Part shown: positions 8,016 to 18,434 of the stretch, piece after piece
How the letters are laid out: every line of letters starts with the position of its first letter
Numbering within the stretch: position 1 is the stretch's first letter
Assembly (NCBI GenBank): GCA_963825445.1
Contig: CAWGTM010000024.1
Coordinates: 124,001-188,000, forward strand
From: Actinophytocola sp963825445
GTDB taxonomy: Bacteria; Actinomycetota; Actinomycetes; Mycobacteriales; Pseudonocardiaceae
Length of the DNA stretch: 64,000 nucleotides
Direction of reading: 5' to 3'
Notes under the pieces: generated by a model
Databases searched by the model: none
What the model was told of the DNA's origin: nothing
Seen by the model: only the letters and a program-made list of their open reading frames with translations
Position numbers and translations under genes: made by a program

Positions 8016-9428
8016 GTGCGCCCCGCTATCGCCAGGACGACTCGCCTGACCGTGCCGCTGCTGCTCGTGGTCTCGGTTCTCGCGTGCACCGCTGCGTGCA
8101 CCACGACGGTGTCCGGCACCCCGACCAGCACCGACACGGTCACCAGGGACGGATCGGGCGGCAGCGACGCGGACACGTCGTTCGTGCACAACACCGACGG
8201 CGGCGAGATCGACCAGCTGGCCGCCACGGTGATCACCGACGTGCAGAACTTCTGGGTGGAGACGTTCCCCGCCACGTTCGACGCCGAGTGGAAGGAGCTG
8301 CGGGGCGGCTACTACTCGGTCGACACGGCCGACGCCGACTCCGAGCCGCCGCCCTGCGCGCGCAACGCCACCGACGTCGAGGGCAACGCGTTCTACTGTC
8401 CGTCGGAGGACGTGATCGCCTGGGACCGCTCGGCGCTGCTGCCGGTGCTGAAGGAGCGGTTCGGCGAGGCGGCCGTGATGTTCGTGCTGGCCCACGAGAT
8501 GGGCCACGCCGTGCAGCGCCGCGCCGGGCTGACGCCCCAGGAGGAGCAGAACAACCCCGAGGAGTACCCGACGATCCTCATCGAGGCGCAGGCCGACTGC
8601 TACGCGGGTGCCTTCGTCCGATGGGTGGCCGACGGAGAGGCGGAGCATCTGCGGATCTCGCCGGACCGGCTGGACTTCGCGCTGGAGGCGCTGGTCACCT
8701 TCCGGGACCCGATCGGCACCGAGCAGAGCGACCAGGACGCCCACGGCGACGCGTTCGACCGCGTGTCGGCGTTCCAGGACGGCTTCGACCAGGGGCCCGC
8801 GATGTGTGCCGACATGAGCATCGAGAACCGGACGTTCACCCAGCGCGGGTTCAACGACGCCGGCGACGCCGAACGCGGCGGCAACCTGCCGTTCGAGCAG
8901 CTGATCACCACGATCACGCCGGACCAGGAGACGTACTTCACCACCCTGGTCACCGAGCAGGGCGGCGAGTGGACGGCGCCGACCGTCGCCACCAGCGAGG
9001 CCAGCCCCGAGTGCGCCGACACCGACCAGGGCCCGATCGCGTTCTGCTCGGACACCGGCGAGATCGACGTGGCCACCGAGGGCGAGCTGCCCGAGTTGCA
9101 CAAGGAGATCGGCGACTTCGCCACGGGCACCATCCTGGCCAGCCGGTTCGGTCTGGCGGCCATGGCCGCTCTGGGGAGACCGATGGACGGCGAGGACGCC
9201 CAGCGCGAACTGCTGTGCCTCACCGGCTCGTACACCGGGACGCTGATCACCAGGGAGCAGGGCTTCACGCTGTCGCCGGGCGACCTGGACGAGGCGATCC
9301 AGGTGCTGCTGCGCTACGACTACGCGGGCCGCGACGCCGAGGGCGGCGCGCTGGACACGGGCTTCGAGCGCGTGTCGGTCTTCCGCAACGGCGCGCTCAA
9401 CGGCGTGGAGTCGTGCGAACTGTCCTGA
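8016..9428 (+). CDS. Neutral zinc metallopeptidase lipoprotein (HEMGH)
   Basis: 470-residue secreted protein. The N-terminus has a basic n-region, a hydrophobic core and VLACTAAC, giving a likely lipobox (Cys24 or Cys28). The zincin motif HEMGHAVQ is at 160-167, and EAQADCYAG about 35 residues later supplies the probable third ligand (Glu); this pattern matches the putative neutral zinc metallopeptidase family. Six or more Cys suggest disulfides. It is a clear paralogue of the gene at 10085 (same DGGE, FYC, EDVIAWDR, AFDRVSAFQ and GDLDEA landmarks). The start GTG follows a CAGACT hexamer by 6 nt with no Shine-Dalgarno. Overlaps the convergent hydrolase gene by 32 bp. Confidence 0.87.
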   Translation: MRPAIARTTRLTVPLLLVVSVLACTAACTTTVSGTPTSTDTVTRDGSGGSDADTSFVHNTDGGEIDQLAATVITDVQNFWVETFPATFDAEWKELRGGYYSVDTADADSEPPPCARNATDVEGNAFYCPSEDVIAWDRSALLPVLKERFGEAAVMFVLAHEMGHAVQRRAGLTPQEEQNNPEEYPTILIEAQADCYAGAFVRWVADGEAEHLRISPDRLDFALEALVTFRDPIGTEQSDQDAHGDAFDRVSAFQDGFDQGPAMCADMSIENRTFTQRGFNDAGDAERGGNLPFEQLITTITPDQETYFTTLVTEQGGEWTAPTVATSEASPECADTDQGPIAFCSDTGEIDVATEGELPELHKEIGDFATGTILASRFGLAAMAALGRPMDGEDAQRELLCLTGSYTGTLITREQGFTLSPGDLDEAIQVLLRYDYAGRDAEGGALDTGFERVSVFRNGALNGVESCELS

Positions 9429-9975
9429 GTGCGTTGAGTACGCGCCGCCAGGTGAGGGCGGCTGCCTGCTCGTCGTGATCGGGCAGGTCGGCGTCGAGGT
9501 AGAAGTGGCCCGCTCCCGGATAGGTGAAGACCTCCGCGGCGGCGCCGGCGCTGATCGCCCTCGCGTGCCAGCCGGTCGGGTCGGGCACGAACGGGTCCGG
9601 ATCGGCGACGTGCAGTTGGACCGGCAGCCCCACGCGGGCGGTGGCGGGGATCTCGGCCTGCGTGTGCAGGAGCAGCACGGCGGCGGTGTCCGGCCGGTCG
9701 GGCAGCAGCGCGTCGACCACGGCCGCGCCCATGGAGAATCCCATGAGGACGGTGTGGGCGGGTCTCTCACGCACCGCCTCGCGCGCCCGCTGCTCGACGA
9801 CCGACCAGCCGATCCGGTCGTTCAGCGCGAAGCCCTCATCCAGGGTCGCGGCGACCTCGCCCGCGTAGAGATCGGGCGTGGTGACGTCGTGTCCGGCCGC
9901 CCGCAGTCGGTCCGCGGCCTTCCGTTCCACCGGTCGCAGACCGAGTACGGAGTGGAACAGAATGACGTCGGCCAT
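9397..9975 (-). CDS. Dienelactone-hydrolase-family alpha/beta hydrolase
   Basis: 192-residue single-domain hydrolase. The nucleophile elbow is GFSMGAA (Ser81), with Asp in ADPDPFVPD (about 124-127) and His in GAGHFYLD (about 157). Classic dienelactone hydrolases use Cys at the elbow; here it is Ser, so an esterase or thioesterase activity is more likely than true dienelactone cleavage. It sits on the opposite strand between two paralogous metallopeptidase genes and its 3' end overlaps the first by 32 bp. Substrate unknown. Confidence 0.85.
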   Translation of the reverse strand: MADVILFHSVLGLRPVERKAADRLRAAGHDVTTPDLYAGEVAATLDEGFALNDRIGWSVVEQRAREAVRERPAHTVLMGFSMGAAVVDALLPDRPDTAAVLLLHTQAEIPATARVGLPVQLHVADPDPFVPDPTGWHARAISAGAAAEVFTYPGAGHFYLDADLPDHDEQAAALTWRRVLNALRTVRTTPRR

Positions 9976-10084
9976 GGGGCGATGGTCTCAGAAGGTCGGT
10001 TCTCCGGACGTATGTCGGACCCGGCCAGTATGGTTCGGGCAGCCCGGCGGACAAGCTGCCGGCATCGGAGCGTTGGGGACAGCT

Positions 10085-11563
10085 GTGCGAGCAGGGCAGA
10101 GGCGACGGGTGGGGCTCATCACCGCCTTGGTGGCCGTGATGGTGGGGATCGTCGGTTGTTCGGGGCAGACCGTGGCCGGCAAGCCCACGGTCATGGAGGA
10201 CATCGACCCGGACAACGCGGGGGGTTTGCCGGTCACCGACGGGCCGAGCGGTTCCAAGGAGAACGTCGACCCGGCGCGCCTGGAGGTCGAGGGCACCGAC
10301 GGCGGCGAGATGGACATCATCGCGACCAACGCCATCGCCGACCTCTACGACTACTGGCACAAGCAGATGCCGGAGCACTTCGACCAGGAGTTCGAGGAGC
10401 TGCAACGGCTTCTGTCCTACGACTCGGGCGGCGAGGCCGCGGAGATCTGCGGTGAGAGCACCGCGGGGCTCGTCAACGCGTTCTACTGCGGCGGCGGTGG
10501 CGAGGACGTCATCGCGTGGGACCGCGGCGAGTTGCTGCCCGCGCTGAACGAGATGTTCGGCGAGATGTCGGTGGTCGGTGTGCTGGCCCACGAGATGGGC
10601 CACGCCGTGCAGTTCCGGCTCGGCGAGAAGTCCAACATGGACATGAACACGCCCACCATCGTGCGGGAGCAGCAGGCCGACTGCTACATGGGCAACTACT
10701 TCCGTTACGTGCACGACGGCAATTCCAAGTACTTCGACATCGACAACGGCGAGGGCCTGAACAAGGTGCTCGCCACGCTGTTCTTCATTCGTGACCCGGC
10801 GGGTGCCGGTCACATGGAGGAGGGCGCCCACGGTCTGGCGTTCGACCGGGTGTTCGCGTTCCAGGAGGGCTTCTCGAAGGACCCGGCCCGGTGCGCCGAG
10901 ATGGACACCGCCGAGATCGACGAGCGGATCGCGGAGAAGGAGCGTTCCGACGATGAGCTGGAATCGTCGGCCGACGAGGGCGACATCGATCCCACCCAGG
11001 CGGACGTCATCAAGCTGCTGCAGGAAAGCCTGGACTCGGCGTTCGAAGCGAACGGTGTCGACCAGCCGGAGTTCGTGGACAACGGCTCCACGTGCGAGAA
11101 CGGTGACGCCACCAGCCCGGTCACGTACTGCCCGGACGAGAACATCATCGGCTACGACGCCGAGGCCCTGCGGGAAGTGGCGGCCAAGCCCGACCCGGCG
11201 GCAGTCCCGGGTGAGGCGGACAGCGGCGGACTCGGCGACTTCGCGGCTTTCGCGGAACTGGCGTCCCGCTACGCGCTGGCCGTGCAGAAGTCGATCGGTG
11301 CTCCGCTCGACGACGAGAAGGCGGGCCTGCGCACCGCGTGCCTGACCGGCGCGTGGGCGGCGTTCGCCGACTCCGACGACGCGGGCAAGCTGCGCCTGGC
11401 CGTCGGCGACCTGGACGAGGCGGTGGCCGAACTGCTGCTGGAGGAAAGCCTCATCGCGGCGGACGTGAACGGTGAAGGGGTGCCCTCCGGGTTCGCCCGG
11501 GTGGAAGCCTTCCGCCGCGGCTTCATGGAGGGCTCAGCCCCCTGCACGGAGGACTTCTCCTAA
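10085..11563 (+). CDS. Neutral zinc metallopeptidase lipoprotein, paralogue of 8016-9428
   Basis: 492 residues with a good lipoprotein signal (RRRVGLITALVAVMVGIVGC, Cys25). HEMGHAVQ at 169-176 gives two zinc His and the catalytic Glu; EQQADCYMG about 32 residues later carries the third ligand. Conserved landmarks shared with the other paralogue include EDVIAWDRGELLP and the repeated Cys pairs. An acidic insert rich in Glu/Asp (about 275-310) distinguishes this copy. GTG 10085 begins the signal peptide; longer frames upstream lack coding character. Followed by a strong terminator. The substrate and need for two copies are unknown. Confidence 0.87.
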   Translation: MRAGQRRRVGLITALVAVMVGIVGCSGQTVAGKPTVMEDIDPDNAGGLPVTDGPSGSKENVDPARLEVEGTDGGEMDIIATNAIADLYDYWHKQMPEHFDQEFEELQRLLSYDSGGEAAEICGESTAGLVNAFYCGGGGEDVIAWDRGELLPALNEMFGEMSVVGVLAHEMGHAVQFRLGEKSNMDMNTPTIVREQQADCYMGNYFRYVHDGNSKYFDIDNGEGLNKVLATLFFIRDPAGAGHMEEGAHGLAFDRVFAFQEGFSKDPARCAEMDTAEIDERIAEKERSDDELESSADEGDIDPTQADVIKLLQESLDSAFEANGVDQPEFVDNGSTCENGDATSPVTYCPDENIIGYDAEALREVAAKPDPAAVPGEADSGGLGDFAAFAELASRYALAVQKSIGAPLDDEKAGLRTACLTGAWAAFADSDDAGKLRLAVGDLDEAVAELLLEESLIAADVNGEGVPSGFARVEAFRRGFMEGSAPCTEDFS

Positions 11564-11585
11564 CCCTCACAACGCACGCAAGCAA

Positions 11586-11617
11586 CGGGCCCCGGGATCA
11601 TCCGATCCCGGGGCCCG
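11586..11617 (+). terminator. Strong hairpin terminator after the second metallopeptidase
   Basis: CGGGCCCCGGGATC (11586-11599) and GATCCCGGGGCCCG (11604-11617) form a perfect 14-bp GC-rich stem with the 4-nt loop ATCC, 22 bp beyond the stop codon. Confidence 0.85.
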
Positions 11618-11680
11618 CTGGCACGACACCCCTCCGCCCACACACTGCCCACTCCGGCCGCCCAGTCCCGTCTGCACGCT

Positions 11681-11905
11681 GACCGTTCCGGTCGCGCACG
11701 ATGCCCGGGCACACGCTGACCGTTCCGGCCGCGCATGATGCCCAGTCCCGTCCTGCATGATGACCGTTCCGGTGGCGCACGATGACCGTTCCGGTCGCAC
11801 ATGAGCCCCGCGTGTCGCTACTGCCCGACCGCATGTCGCCATGTCTCGACTCCGTGTCGCCAAGCCTCGACGGCATGTCGCCATGTCTGGACCGCGTGTC
11901 GTTGG
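11681..11905 (+). repeat. Degenerate 21/22-bp tandem repeat array A (intergenic)
   Basis: The 829-bp gap between the metallopeptidase and glgB has no convincing gene. It starts with a repeat array in two parts. GACCGTTCCGG recurs at 11681, 11718, 11762 and 11784 (22-bp register for the last three, with a decayed unit near 11740). Then GYRTGTCGY-type units recur at exactly 21 bp: 11810, 11831, 11852, 11873 and 11894. The 21-bp units contain GCATGTC, the reverse complement of the GACATGC core of array B. Short ORFs across the array only reflect the 7-codon periodicity. Confidence 0.75.
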
Positions 11906-12088
11906 CTGTCTTGCCGCCTGGGTGGTCACCAGCGCGGGCGGTTGGCCGGGTTGTCGGTGGTCGTCGGTAGGCTGGATTACGGGGGGCCGTGGCCGTCTGT
12001 TGATCTTGCGTGGGGTTGCCGGGCGTGCATTGTTGCTGGTCACCGGGTGGGTTCGGGGGTGGCGGCGGATTTTACGGGCGGCCCCTCC

Positions 12089-12155
12089 CGCGTCAAGGGC
12101 GCTCCTTCGTCGCGTCGGCTTCGCCGATTTCGCTTCGCTCAACCCTTGACCCGCG
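12089..12155. repeat. Inverted-repeat element between arrays A and B
   Basis: GTCAAGGG (12092-12099) is the exact complement of CCCTTGAC (12143-12150), both flanked outside by CGCG. The loop is rich in TCG/TTCG steps (CGTCGCGTCGGCTTCGCC). It lies roughly midway between the two oppositely oriented tandem arrays. From 11906 to 12088 no feature was recognised. Confidence 0.35.
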
Positions 12156-12256
12156 AGCCTCCGCCACCCTAGGTCGAGCACTAGGGGCGGGCTGGCGCCC
12201 GCCTTCCCCTGCCCGCCGCCACCCCGAACCCCGCGCGTTCCCGGTTGCACCCGCGC

Positions 12257-12392
12257 CAGGAACTCGCACATGCGTGCCACAACCATGCACATGCGTGCGA
12301 GAACCGTGAACATTCGTGCCGGAAGTGAGGACATGCGGTCGAGACATGGGGACACGCGTGCCGGTATCTCCGAACCCGTGCTGGGTGTCCCT
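12257..12392 (+). repeat. Degenerate 21-bp tandem repeat array B (intergenic)
   Basis: Six units keep an exact 21-bp period up to the glgB stop codon. The core (C/G)ACATGCGTGC and its variants start at 12267, 12288, 12309, 12330, 12351 and 12372. Flanks of each unit vary strongly, so this is neither a CRISPR nor a young minisatellite. The core is inverted relative to array A. Confidence 0.75.
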
Positions 12393-14561
12393 TTAGGACT
12401 GCAGGGCCAGCCAGACCACGCCCTGTGGGGGGAGTTGCAGTAGGGCCGAAGCTGGTTGGCCGTGCCACGGTTCTTCTGTTGCCACTACCTCGCCCAGGTT
12501 GCCTACCCCGGATCCACCGTAGAGGGAGGCGTCCGTGTTCAGGATTTCTCGCCAGCGGCCGGCGAACGGTAGGCCCAGGCGGTAGTTGTGGTGCGGCATC
12601 CCGGCGAAGTTGGCCACGCACGCGACCACCGCGTCAGGTGAGGCCGGGTCGAAGCGTAGGAAGCTCGCCACGTTGTTAGCCGAGTCGTTCGCGTCGATCC
12701 ACGAGAAGCCCTCCGGCCGGGCGTCGGCCGCGAACAGTGCCGAGTGGTCCCGGTACGCGCGGTTCAGGTCGCCCACCAGCGACTGAACGCCCTTGTGCAG
12801 CGGTGACTCCAGCAGGTGCCAGTCCAGCGAGCGGCTTTCCGACCACTCGAGTTCCTGGCCGATCTCGCCGCCCATGAACAGCAGTTGCTTGCCGGGGTGG
12901 GCCCACATGAACGCCAGCAGCGCTCGCAGACCGGCTGCCTTGTTCCAGGCGTCGCCGGGCATGCGGGTCCACAGTGAACCCTTGCCGTGGACGACCTCGT
13001 CGTGGGACAGCGGCAGCACGAAGTTCTCGCTCCACGCGTACATCAGCGAGAACGTGATCTCGTTGTGGTGGAACGTCCGGTGCACGGGGTCATGGCCGAC
13101 GTAGCTGAGCGTGTCGTGCATCCAGCCCATGTTCCACTTGAAACCGAAGCCCAGGCCGCCCAGGTGCGTGGGGCGGGTGACGCCCGGCCACGCGGTCGAC
13201 TCCTCGGCCACCATGATCGTGCCCGGGTGGTGCTTGTAGACAGTGGCGTTCAGTTCCTGGATGAACCGCACGGCGTCGAGGTTCTCGCGGCCACCGTGGA
13301 CGTTCGGGAGCCACTGGCCCTCCTCGCGGGAGTAGTCCAGGTAGAGCATGGAGGCCACGGCGTCGACCCGCAGGCCGTCGATGTGGAACTCCTCGATCCA
13401 GTAGAGCGCGTTCGCCACCAGGAAGTTGCGGACCTCGGTGCGCCCGAAGTCGAACACCAGCGTGCCCCAGTCGGGGTGCTCGCCCCGGCGGGGATCGGCG
13501 TGCTCGTACAGGGGAGTGCCGTCGAAGCGGGCCAACGCCCACGCGTCCTTCGGGAAGTGCGCCGGCACCCAGTCCATGATCACGCCGATGCCCTTGGCGT
13601 GCATGGCGTCGACGAACACCCGGAACTCGTCCGGTGTGCCGAACCGCGCGGTCGGCGCGTAGTACGACGTGACCTGGTAGCCCCACGACCCGCCGAACGG
13701 GTGCTCGGCCACCGGCATCAGCTCGATGTGCGTGAAACCGTGCTCCGAAACGTAATCGGCAAGCTCGGTCGCCAGCTCGCGGTAGCCGAGGCCCGGCCGC
13801 CACGATCCCAGGTGGACCTCGTAGACACTCATCGGCGCGGAGATCCACTCGGTGGCGTCTCGACGGGCGAGCCATTCGTCGTCGGCCCAGACATGGCTCG
13901 ACGACGTGATCCGCGACGCGGTGGCCGGCGGCACCTCCGTGGCGAACGCCATCGGGTCGGCCTTCTCCTGCCACGTGCCGTCGGGGCCGAGAATGCGGAA
14001 CTTGTAGCAGGCGCCTGCCGGCAGCCCGGGGATGAACAGCTCCCAGACACCGGAGGAACCGAGCGAGCGCATGGGGTTCGCGCGGCCGTCCCAGCCGTCG
14101 AAGTCACCGCAGACCCGGACGCCGCGCGCGTTGGGCGCCCACACGGCGAACGACGTGCCCTCGACCACACCCGTGGGAGTGTCGTAGGACCGCACGTGCG
14201 CGCCGAGCGCCTGCCACAGCCGTTCGTGACGGCCCTCGCCCAACAGGTGCAGATCCAGCTCACCGAGCGTGGGCAGCCAGCGGTACGGGTCGTCGACCAG
14301 CACGGCGTCGCCGCCGTAGTCCACCTCGAACAGGTAGGCCCCCGGCGGTTCCGGCAGCTTCGCGACGAACAGCCCGTCGCCGACCTCGTCCAGCACGTGG
14401 CGGGTCTCGCCGGCCAGCAGGGTGACCGACTTGGCCCCCGGCCGGTAGGCGCGCGCGACGGCCGTCCCCGCGCTGCCGGCATGTACGCCAAGCAGCGAGT
14501 GGGGATCGTGGTGCGCACCGGCCACCAGCCGGTGCAACTCGCTCGGGTTCACGGTGTCCAT
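12393..14561 (-). CDS. glgB: 1,4-alpha-glucan branching enzyme (GH13)
   Basis: 722-residue GlgB that introduces alpha-1,6 branches into linear alpha-1,4-glucan. Two N-terminal beta-sandwich modules precede the barrel, the long actinobacterial form. The nucleophile Asp400 lies in GLRVDAV (396-402), the acid/base Glu453 in VAEES, and the third carboxylate Asp521 in HDEVVHGKG. ATG 14561 (MDTVNPSELHRL) is chosen as start; longer frames add unconserved residues. Minus-strand order treS, maltokinase, CBS protein, glgB suggests one operon for the GlgE pathway. The stop codon touches repeat array B. Confidence 0.95.
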   Translation of the reverse strand: MDTVNPSELHRLVAGAHHDPHSLLGVHAGSAGTAVARAYRPGAKSVTLLAGETRHVLDEVGDGLFVAKLPEPPGAYLFEVDYGGDAVLVDDPYRWLPTLGELDLHLLGEGRHERLWQALGAHVRSYDTPTGVVEGTSFAVWAPNARGVRVCGDFDGWDGRANPMRSLGSSGVWELFIPGLPAGACYKFRILGPDGTWQEKADPMAFATEVPPATASRITSSSHVWADDEWLARRDATEWISAPMSVYEVHLGSWRPGLGYRELATELADYVSEHGFTHIELMPVAEHPFGGSWGYQVTSYYAPTARFGTPDEFRVFVDAMHAKGIGVIMDWVPAHFPKDAWALARFDGTPLYEHADPRRGEHPDWGTLVFDFGRTEVRNFLVANALYWIEEFHIDGLRVDAVASMLYLDYSREEGQWLPNVHGGRENLDAVRFIQELNATVYKHHPGTIMVAEESTAWPGVTRPTHLGGLGFGFKWNMGWMHDTLSYVGHDPVHRTFHHNEITFSLMYAWSENFVLPLSHDEVVHGKGSLWTRMPGDAWNKAAGLRALLAFMWAHPGKQLLFMGGEIGQELEWSESRSLDWHLLESPLHKGVQSLVGDLNRAYRDHSALFAADARPEGFSWIDANDSANNVASFLRFDPASPDAVVACVANFAGMPHHNYRLGLPFAGRWREILNTDASLYGGSGVGNLGEVVATEEPWHGQPASALLQLPPQGVVWLALQS

Positions 14562-14621
14562 TGATGCCCATTGTGCCGCTGGGCCGGTGGGTCTGCTCAA
14601 CAGCCCACCGGCAGGCGGCGC

Positions 14622-15053
14622 TCAGCCCTGGGCGATGTACGACTCGAGCTGCTCCCGGTCGGACTCCAGCTGCTGGATCCGGCTCTTCACCACGTCACCG
14701 ATGCTCACGATCCCGACCAGCTGACCGTCGTCGACCACCGGCATGTGCCGGATCCGCCGCTCGGTCATGATGGCCGCCAGGCTGTCCACGCCTTCGCCGG
14801 AACCACACGTGACCACCGATGTGGTCATGATCTCCGAGACCGGTGCGTGCAGCAGCTCGGCACCGCGTTCGTTGAGGCCGCGGACCACGTCACGTTCGGA
14901 GACGATGCCCACGAGCGCCCCGGACGCGTCGACCACCACCATGGCACCCACGTTCGCCCGCGCGAGGTCCTCGAGAAGTCCGGAAACCGACAGCTCCGGC
15001 AGCACCGAGGCCACTTCAGAACCCTTGTGCCGTAGCAAGTCCGCGATCCGCAT
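14622..15053 (-). CDS. Stand-alone CBS-domain pair protein
   Basis: 143-residue protein made of two CBS domains (about 8-60 and 75-128), each ending in the typical GIVSERDVVRGL / GIVSIGDVVKS pattern; a short charged helix follows. CBS pairs bind adenine nucleotides or SAM and act as energy sensors. Located between maltokinase and glgB on the same strand, it may tie glucan synthesis to energy state, but no partner is shown by the sequence and mycobacterial homologues are also hypoxia-related. ATG 15053 is preferred over an adjacent TTG. Confidence 0.88.
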   Translation of the reverse strand: MRIADLLRHKGSEVASVLPELSVSGLLEDLARANVGAMVVVDASGALVGIVSERDVVRGLNERGAELLHAPVSEIMTTSVVTCGSGEGVDSLAAIMTERRIRHMPVVDDGQLVGIVSIGDVVKSRIQQLESDREQLESYIAQG

Positions 15054-15111
15054 CAAGACACCCCGATTCGTCCGGCGGCGACCTTTCCGAGAAAAGGCCC
15101 TTCCAAGAAGG

Positions 15112-16454
15112 CTAACTTCGCCGGTTGATCGCCGCTAGTGGGATGGGGAGCCAGTCGGGCCGGTTGTGGTGCTCGTAGCGGACCTCGTAGACCGCCTTGT
15201 CCAGCTCCAACGCCCGCAGCAGGACCCGGTGCTCGCGCGGGTCGGTGCCCGCTTCGGCGTAGCCCTCGCAGAACGCCGCCCGGTTGCGGTCGGACCACTC
15301 GGTGGCCCGCGCCGACAGTTGACGATCGGCCGTCTCACCCGCCAACAGGTGGAACGCCGCGTAGTCGAACGAGCGGAGCATGGCCGCCACGTCCCGCAGC
15401 GGCGTGCGGGCCTCCTGGCGCTGGGCCGGGGTGGCGGCCGGCTCGCCCTCGAAGTCGATGATCACCCAGCCGCTGGTGGTGCGCAGGACCTGGCCGAGGT
15501 GCAGATCGCCGTGGACCTGCTGGACCAGGAGCGGCGCACGCACTTCGCGGACCGCGTCGAACGCCTCCCGCAGCGTCGCCTCGTGCTCGGCCAACACCGG
15601 CACCTCGCGGAGCACGGTGTCCAGCCGCGCGTGCATGGCGGCCACCTCCGCCACGACGTCGTCCGCGCCGACCTCGGTGGTCCCGAGCGTCTCGGCCAGG
15701 GCGGCGTGCACCTCGGCGACCGCCGCGCCTAATCGGGCGGCCTCGCCGGCGAAGTCGCCGCCGACCTCGTCCGCGTGCAGGTCACCCTCGGCCAGCAGGT
15801 CGCGGACGCTGGCCGTGGCGGTGGCCCACCCCTCGACCGCGTCGGGCAGAAAGCGTTGCAGGAAGCCGAGAACCACGGGCTCGGCACCGCGCTCGTCGAC
15901 CAGCACGCCGAGCGGGGCGGCGATGTGGGGGCTGTAGACGGAGTTCAGCGCGCGGTGCAGGACCACGTCGCGGTTCGGGCCGGGATCGGGCCGCCGGTAC
16001 AGCTTCAGGATGTAGTGGTTGCCGAAGATCAGCGACGTGTTGCTCTGCTCGACGCCGATCAGCCGGGCCCGCAGGCCGGGCTCCAGGTCCGCGCCCGGCT
16101 CCCGGCGCAGCCGCAGCCCGGCCACCGACTCGCCGCTGAGCAGCTCGTCGAACAGCCGGCCCATGAGGTCGCCGTCCTGCGGCGCGTCGTACACGTGCAG
16201 GCCGCCCGCCGTGCCGATGTGGGAGTGCTCCAGATGGCTGTCCGGTTCGGACCGTACGGCCAGGAACAGCTGGTAGGGCTCGTCCCCGACCGTGACCATC
16301 GCGTGCACCAGACCGGGATCGCCGTCGATCAGCACGGACGTGTGCTCGGTGCGGACGGCGGCCGCGCCCTGCGCCTTCGACCGGTACCAGCGTTGCCCGA
16401 CGATCCAGTGCGACAGCGTCTCGCCGAGTTCCTCGGCCAGTTTCTCCGGCTGGG

Positions 16455-16458
<4 letters not shown>
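15112..16458 (-). CDS. mak: Maltokinase (ATP-dependent, Pep2/Mak type)
   Basis: 448-residue kinase converting maltose plus ATP to maltose 1-phosphate, the GlgE donor. It has the eukaryotic-like kinase fold: Lys in NHYILKLYRR (about 148), catalytic loop VHGDLHLGQVL (about 325-335) and Mg-binding DFEGEP (about 345). The N-terminus LSHWIVGQRWYRSKAQ is the maltokinase cap domain. It starts with GTG in a GTGA overlap with the treS stop (16455-16458), so translation is coupled. TreS and maltokinase are known to form a complex in mycobacteria. Confidence 0.94.
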
Positions 16459-18275
<1,817 letters not shown>

Positions 18276-18395
18276 CCCCGCACCTTTACCTAGTCAGCTT
18301 TCTTCCCAACAGCCTTTGTCGGGGAGTCGCGATCATGGTGCCAGGTCGGCAGCGGCTCCCTGCTCCATGGTCACCGCTATGACCGGATCGTGCAC

Positions 18396-18431
18396 AACGC
18401 GGGCGCCACCGGGGTAGGTGGCGCCCGCGTT
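18396..18431 (-). terminator. Terminator of the M43 protease gene
   Basis: AACGCGGGCGCCACC (18396-18410) and GGTGGCGCCCGCGTT (18417-18431) form a perfect 15-bp stem with a 6-nt loop, 3 bp past the protease stop codon. No clear U tract. It insulates treS, which is read in the same direction downstream. Confidence 0.85.
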
Positions 18432-18434
18432 CAT

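Noticed and set aside
5750..8275. Very long antisense reading frame (841 codons) opposite the thioredoxin and MFS genes
   Set aside because: High-GC DNA leaves antisense frames open. Sense genes carry clear motifs and the antisense translation is low-complexity Arg/Gly/His-rich.
9397..9975. True dienelactone hydrolase of aromatic catabolism
   Set aside because: Elbow residue is Ser instead of Cys and no catechol pathway genes are nearby; kept as a family member of unknown substrate.
11801..12172. Short ORFs encoding a 7-residue repeat peptide across arrays A and B
   Set aside because: The 7-codon period simply reflects the 21-bp DNA period; no ribosome site and frames are lost where the period is 22 bp.
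11650..12392. Arrays A and B as a possible CRISPR locus
   Set aside because: Units follow each other without unique spacers, repeats are degenerate, and no cas gene is present.
12987..14564. 525-codon frame opposite glgB
   Set aside because: No recognisable domain and skewed composition; glgB has all catalytic residues on the other strand.
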